This document shows positions 62,431-64,000 of a stretch of 64,000 nucleotides of DNA, one piece after another. The position numbers were made by a program, and so were the translations under genes. A model generated the notes under the pieces. The model worked only from the letters and a program-made list of their open reading frames with translations, was not told the origin of the DNA and did not search any database. Origin of the DNA: JBCFBK01 sp038562555 (GTDB lineage: Bacteria; Bacteroidota; Bacteroidia; Bacteroidales; Prolixibacteraceae); assembly GCA_038562555.1 (NCBI GenBank), contig JBCFBK010000029.1, forward strand, positions 1 to 64,000, given 5' to 3'. Each line of letters opens with the position of its first letter. Position 1 is the first letter of the stretch.

Positions 62431-62724
62431 TTATTCGTTCAATGACAAATAATCGCTCAACTGTTCGTCCAGCAGTTTCAACTCTTCCATTACCGGAGTC
62501 TCGTCTGCCCTTTCTTCAATTTCCAGGTTTTTTAATACAAGCTGAAAAGCAGCCATTGCTAAAAAATCCTGAGCATCCTGATTGACGTACTTCTTCTTGT
62601 ATTCAAGAACGATATCATTAATCATTTTAGCAGCTTTCCGATACTTCTCCTCTTGCCTCCTGTCAATTCTCAAAGGGTAAATTCTCCCGTTGATATTAAT
62701 ATTTATTGAAAGCTCGTCTGTCAT
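62431..62724 (-). CDS. zapA: Cell division protein ZapA
   Basis: ZapA bundles FtsZ filaments at the division site. The 97-residue protein has the N-terminal strand pair LSINININGRIYPLRIDRRQEEKYRKAAKMINDIVLEYKKKY and a long C-terminal helix. The length is normal. It lies 16 bp after the coiled-coil gene and before rny, an order common in Bacteroidota. Confidence 0.88.
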   Translation of the reverse strand: MTDELSINININGRIYPLRIDRRQEEKYRKAAKMINDIVLEYKKKYVNQDAQDFLAMAAFQLVLKNLEIEERADETPVMEELKLLDEQLSDYLSLNE

Positions 62725-62740
62725 TTATATCATGTATTAG

Positions 62741-63034
62741 CTACACATTTAACTGAGCAATACACTTATCAATTTCCCGCACTATTTTATTGATCCGTTG
62801 TTTTGCCTGTTGTTTCTCGTCATCTGAAACAGATAAAACACGGGCTATTCTTAAATTATCGTACTTCGCGAGCAGCTCTTTGTTTTCAGCTTTTAAAGCC
62901 ACAATCTCCGCATTCAATGATTCCAGTCGGTTCATCAGTTGTTGCTTTTCAGCCTTTAGATGATCATGCCGGTGAATCAAAAGCCTGAGTCTCGCTTTAA
63001 AGTCATCAAGTAAAATTTGATCCTGCTCAGTCAT
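62741..63034 (-). CDS. Coiled-coil protein upstream of zapA
   Basis: This 97-residue, mainly coiled-coil protein (LKAEKQQLMNRLESLNAEIVALKAENKELLAKYDNLRIAR) ends in a conserved-looking tail (INKIVREIDKCIAQLNV). A partner of this kind beside zapA is common in Bacteroidota, and it is reasonable to suspect a cell-division role like that of ZapB. There is no direct evidence for one here. Confidence 0.7.
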   Translation of the reverse strand: MTEQDQILLDDFKARLRLLIHRHDHLKAEKQQLMNRLESLNAEIVALKAENKELLAKYDNLRIARVLSVSDDEKQQAKQRINKIVREIDKCIAQLNV

Positions 63035-63263
63035 TACTGCACGTTTTCTTGCACAAAATTAATATTTTTGCCCAATAGATCACACGAAGATAGCGTTATT
63101 TGTTGAACAGCTTCTAGTATTGAACAAATCTAAAAAGAATTAGCTCTCCAGTTAACTGGGAGCCATTGAATTACTTAAACACAAGCCACGGGAATCTCAC
63201 CTCTTGCACAGATACCTGATGATGACAGCAGGTTCCGCGTGGAAAAAAACCGATAGAATAAAA
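63035..63263. other. Divergent gap with three hairpins and a promoter-like element
   Basis: A plus-strand TATTTTTG (63063-63070) is followed by three possible stems. One is atttgtt/aacaaat around 63101-63129. The second contains a perfect palindrome ccagttaactgg in the region 63142-63162. The third is ccacgggaa/ttccgcgtgg in 63187-63243. No ORF is seen. It may be a structured RNA or a leader of the M23 peptidase gene. Confidence 0.45.
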
Positions 63264-64000
63264 ATGCACGTTTCAGATACGTTTTTAAGTCGCCGTTCTT
63301 TCCTGGGAACGCTTATTTTTCTTTTGCTTTTGAATTCAACAATTGCTCAGGTTTCAGATCCGGACTATTTCGCGCCCCCCGTAAAGATTCCGATGCTGCT
63401 GACCGGCAATTTCGGTGAGCTGCGATCCAACCATTTCCATTCGGGAATCGACATCAAGACGCAGGGAAGAACCGGGCTTCCGGTTTACAGCGCGGCGGAA
63501 GGGTTTTTATCCCGGATCTTCGTCTCGCCGGGCGGGTTCGGGCTGGCGCTTTACATCGAGCATCCTAATGGAACAACTACGGTTTACGGCCACCTGCTGA
63601 AATTACGCGATGATCTGCAGGCATATCTGAGGGAAGCCCAGTATGACGATGAATCGTTTGCTGTCGATCTTTCCGTACCCCGGGGTAAGTTTGTCTTCAA
63701 AAAGGGAGACCTGATCGCGTACAGCGGTAACAGCGGCAGTTCCGGCGGGCCTCATGTGCATTTTGAAATCAGGGACACCGATACGGAAAAACCCCTGAAC
63801 CCGCTGCTCTGGAATTTTGGGGTAAAAGATGTCCTGCCTCCCACAATCCAGTCGGTCATGCTCTACCCGTTGTCAGATAATGCGCATGTTTCGGGCAAAT
63901 CTTATCCCCAGCGCATTGATGCCGTCCTCGTCAATGGTGTTTATCACCTTAAGAGCGACCCGGTGCTGAATGTCTACGGCGAGATTGGCTTTGGCGTCCA
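63264..64000 (+). CDS. M23-family metallopeptidase (partial, runs off the window)
   Basis: The first 245 codons are visible. A signal peptide (RRSFLGTLIFLLLLNSTIAQ) precedes a LytM/M23 peptidase domain with FHSGIDIKTQGR (His59, Asp63), TTVYGHLLKL and SGGPHVHFEIRD, which supply the zinc ligands and catalytic His. Such enzymes cut peptidoglycan cross-bridges or regulate amidases. A longer C-terminal part, usual in Bacteroidota, lies beyond 64000. Confidence 0.9.
   Translation, partial: MHVSDTFLSRRSFLGTLIFLLLLNSTIAQVSDPDYFAPPVKIPMLLTGNFGELRSNHFHSGIDIKTQGRTGLPVYSAAEGFLSRIFVSPGGFGLALYIEHPNGTTTVYGHLLKLRDDLQAYLREAQYDDESFAVDLSVPRGKFVFKKGDLIAYSGNSGSSGGPHVHFEIRDTDTEKPLNPLLWNFGVKDVLPPTIQSVMLYPLSDNAHVSGKSYPQRIDAVLVNGVYHLKSDPVLNVYGEIGFGV

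Overview
The window reads as chromosome of a member of the Bacteroidota, most likely class Bacteroidia. Reasons are the repeated TAnnTTTG promoter element (1658, 36288, 36924, 41289, 55422, 58827), a TonB-dependent receptor with a carboxypeptidase-regulatory domain, an OmpA-type outer membrane protein, an RteC protein, and the block rny-zapA-coiled-coil gene. The Ku/LigD pair, type-II NADH dehydrogenase and Cu/Zn superoxide dismutase point to an oxygen-exposed lifestyle. I cannot name a genus.

Left chromosomal flank (1-18.85 kb, GC near one half): an isoprenylcysteine-methyltransferase-like protein, miaA, a Yip1-like membrane protein and smpB; a YciE-like ferritin-fold protein; a leftward operon of N-formylglutamate amidohydrolase, DUF1704 metallopeptidase and ATP-grasp ligase; NDH-2; a universal stress protein, lipoprotein SodC and OmpA; a Ca/Na-type antiporter and a MATE exporter; then the ku-ligD NHEJ pair.

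Integrated element (18,854-52,814, about 34 kb, clearly AT-richer): it sits in the 3' end of a tRNA-Leu(GAG) gene. The intact tRNA is at 52,802-52,886, and a 14-bp copy of its 3' end is at 18,854-18,867 beside the tRNA's displaced native terminator. A tyrosine recombinase (IntDOT-like, lacking the first catalytic Arg) and an RteC protein lie next to the tRNA. A mobC-like gene and a relaxase lie near the other end. No type IV secretion genes are visible, so it looks like an integrative mobilizable element. Its cargo falls into three blocks. (a) A membrane/metal stress cassette: TerB-like, VTT and DedA proteins, P2-type ATPase, TerC/Alx, UPF0114, zf-TFIIB, MntP and a histidine kinase. (b) A metal-associated receptor group: HMA protein, TonB receptor and a Cys-rich protein. 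(c) A central-carbon block: XRE-cupin regulator, GmhB-like HAD phosphatase, class I aminotransferase, citrate synthase, Rex, biotin carrier, carboxyltransferase with an OadG-like tail, malate dehydrogenase, DUF4914 with a PEPCK-like P-loop, PurE-like protein, Sua5-like protein and beta-carbonic anhydrase. Most of these enzymes make or use oxaloacetate, CO2 or bicarbonate. Decayed genes (HEPN, START, ACR3, IS4-type and ISAs1-type transposases) show turnover of cargo.

Right chromosomal flank (52.9-64 kb, high GC): an APH-fold sugar-kinase-like protein, an Smr/DUF2027 protein, queA, a two-domain OlsF/GlsF-like acyltransferase, a YgiQ radical SAM protein, rny, zapA with its coiled-coil neighbour, and the start of an M23 peptidase that runs off the window.
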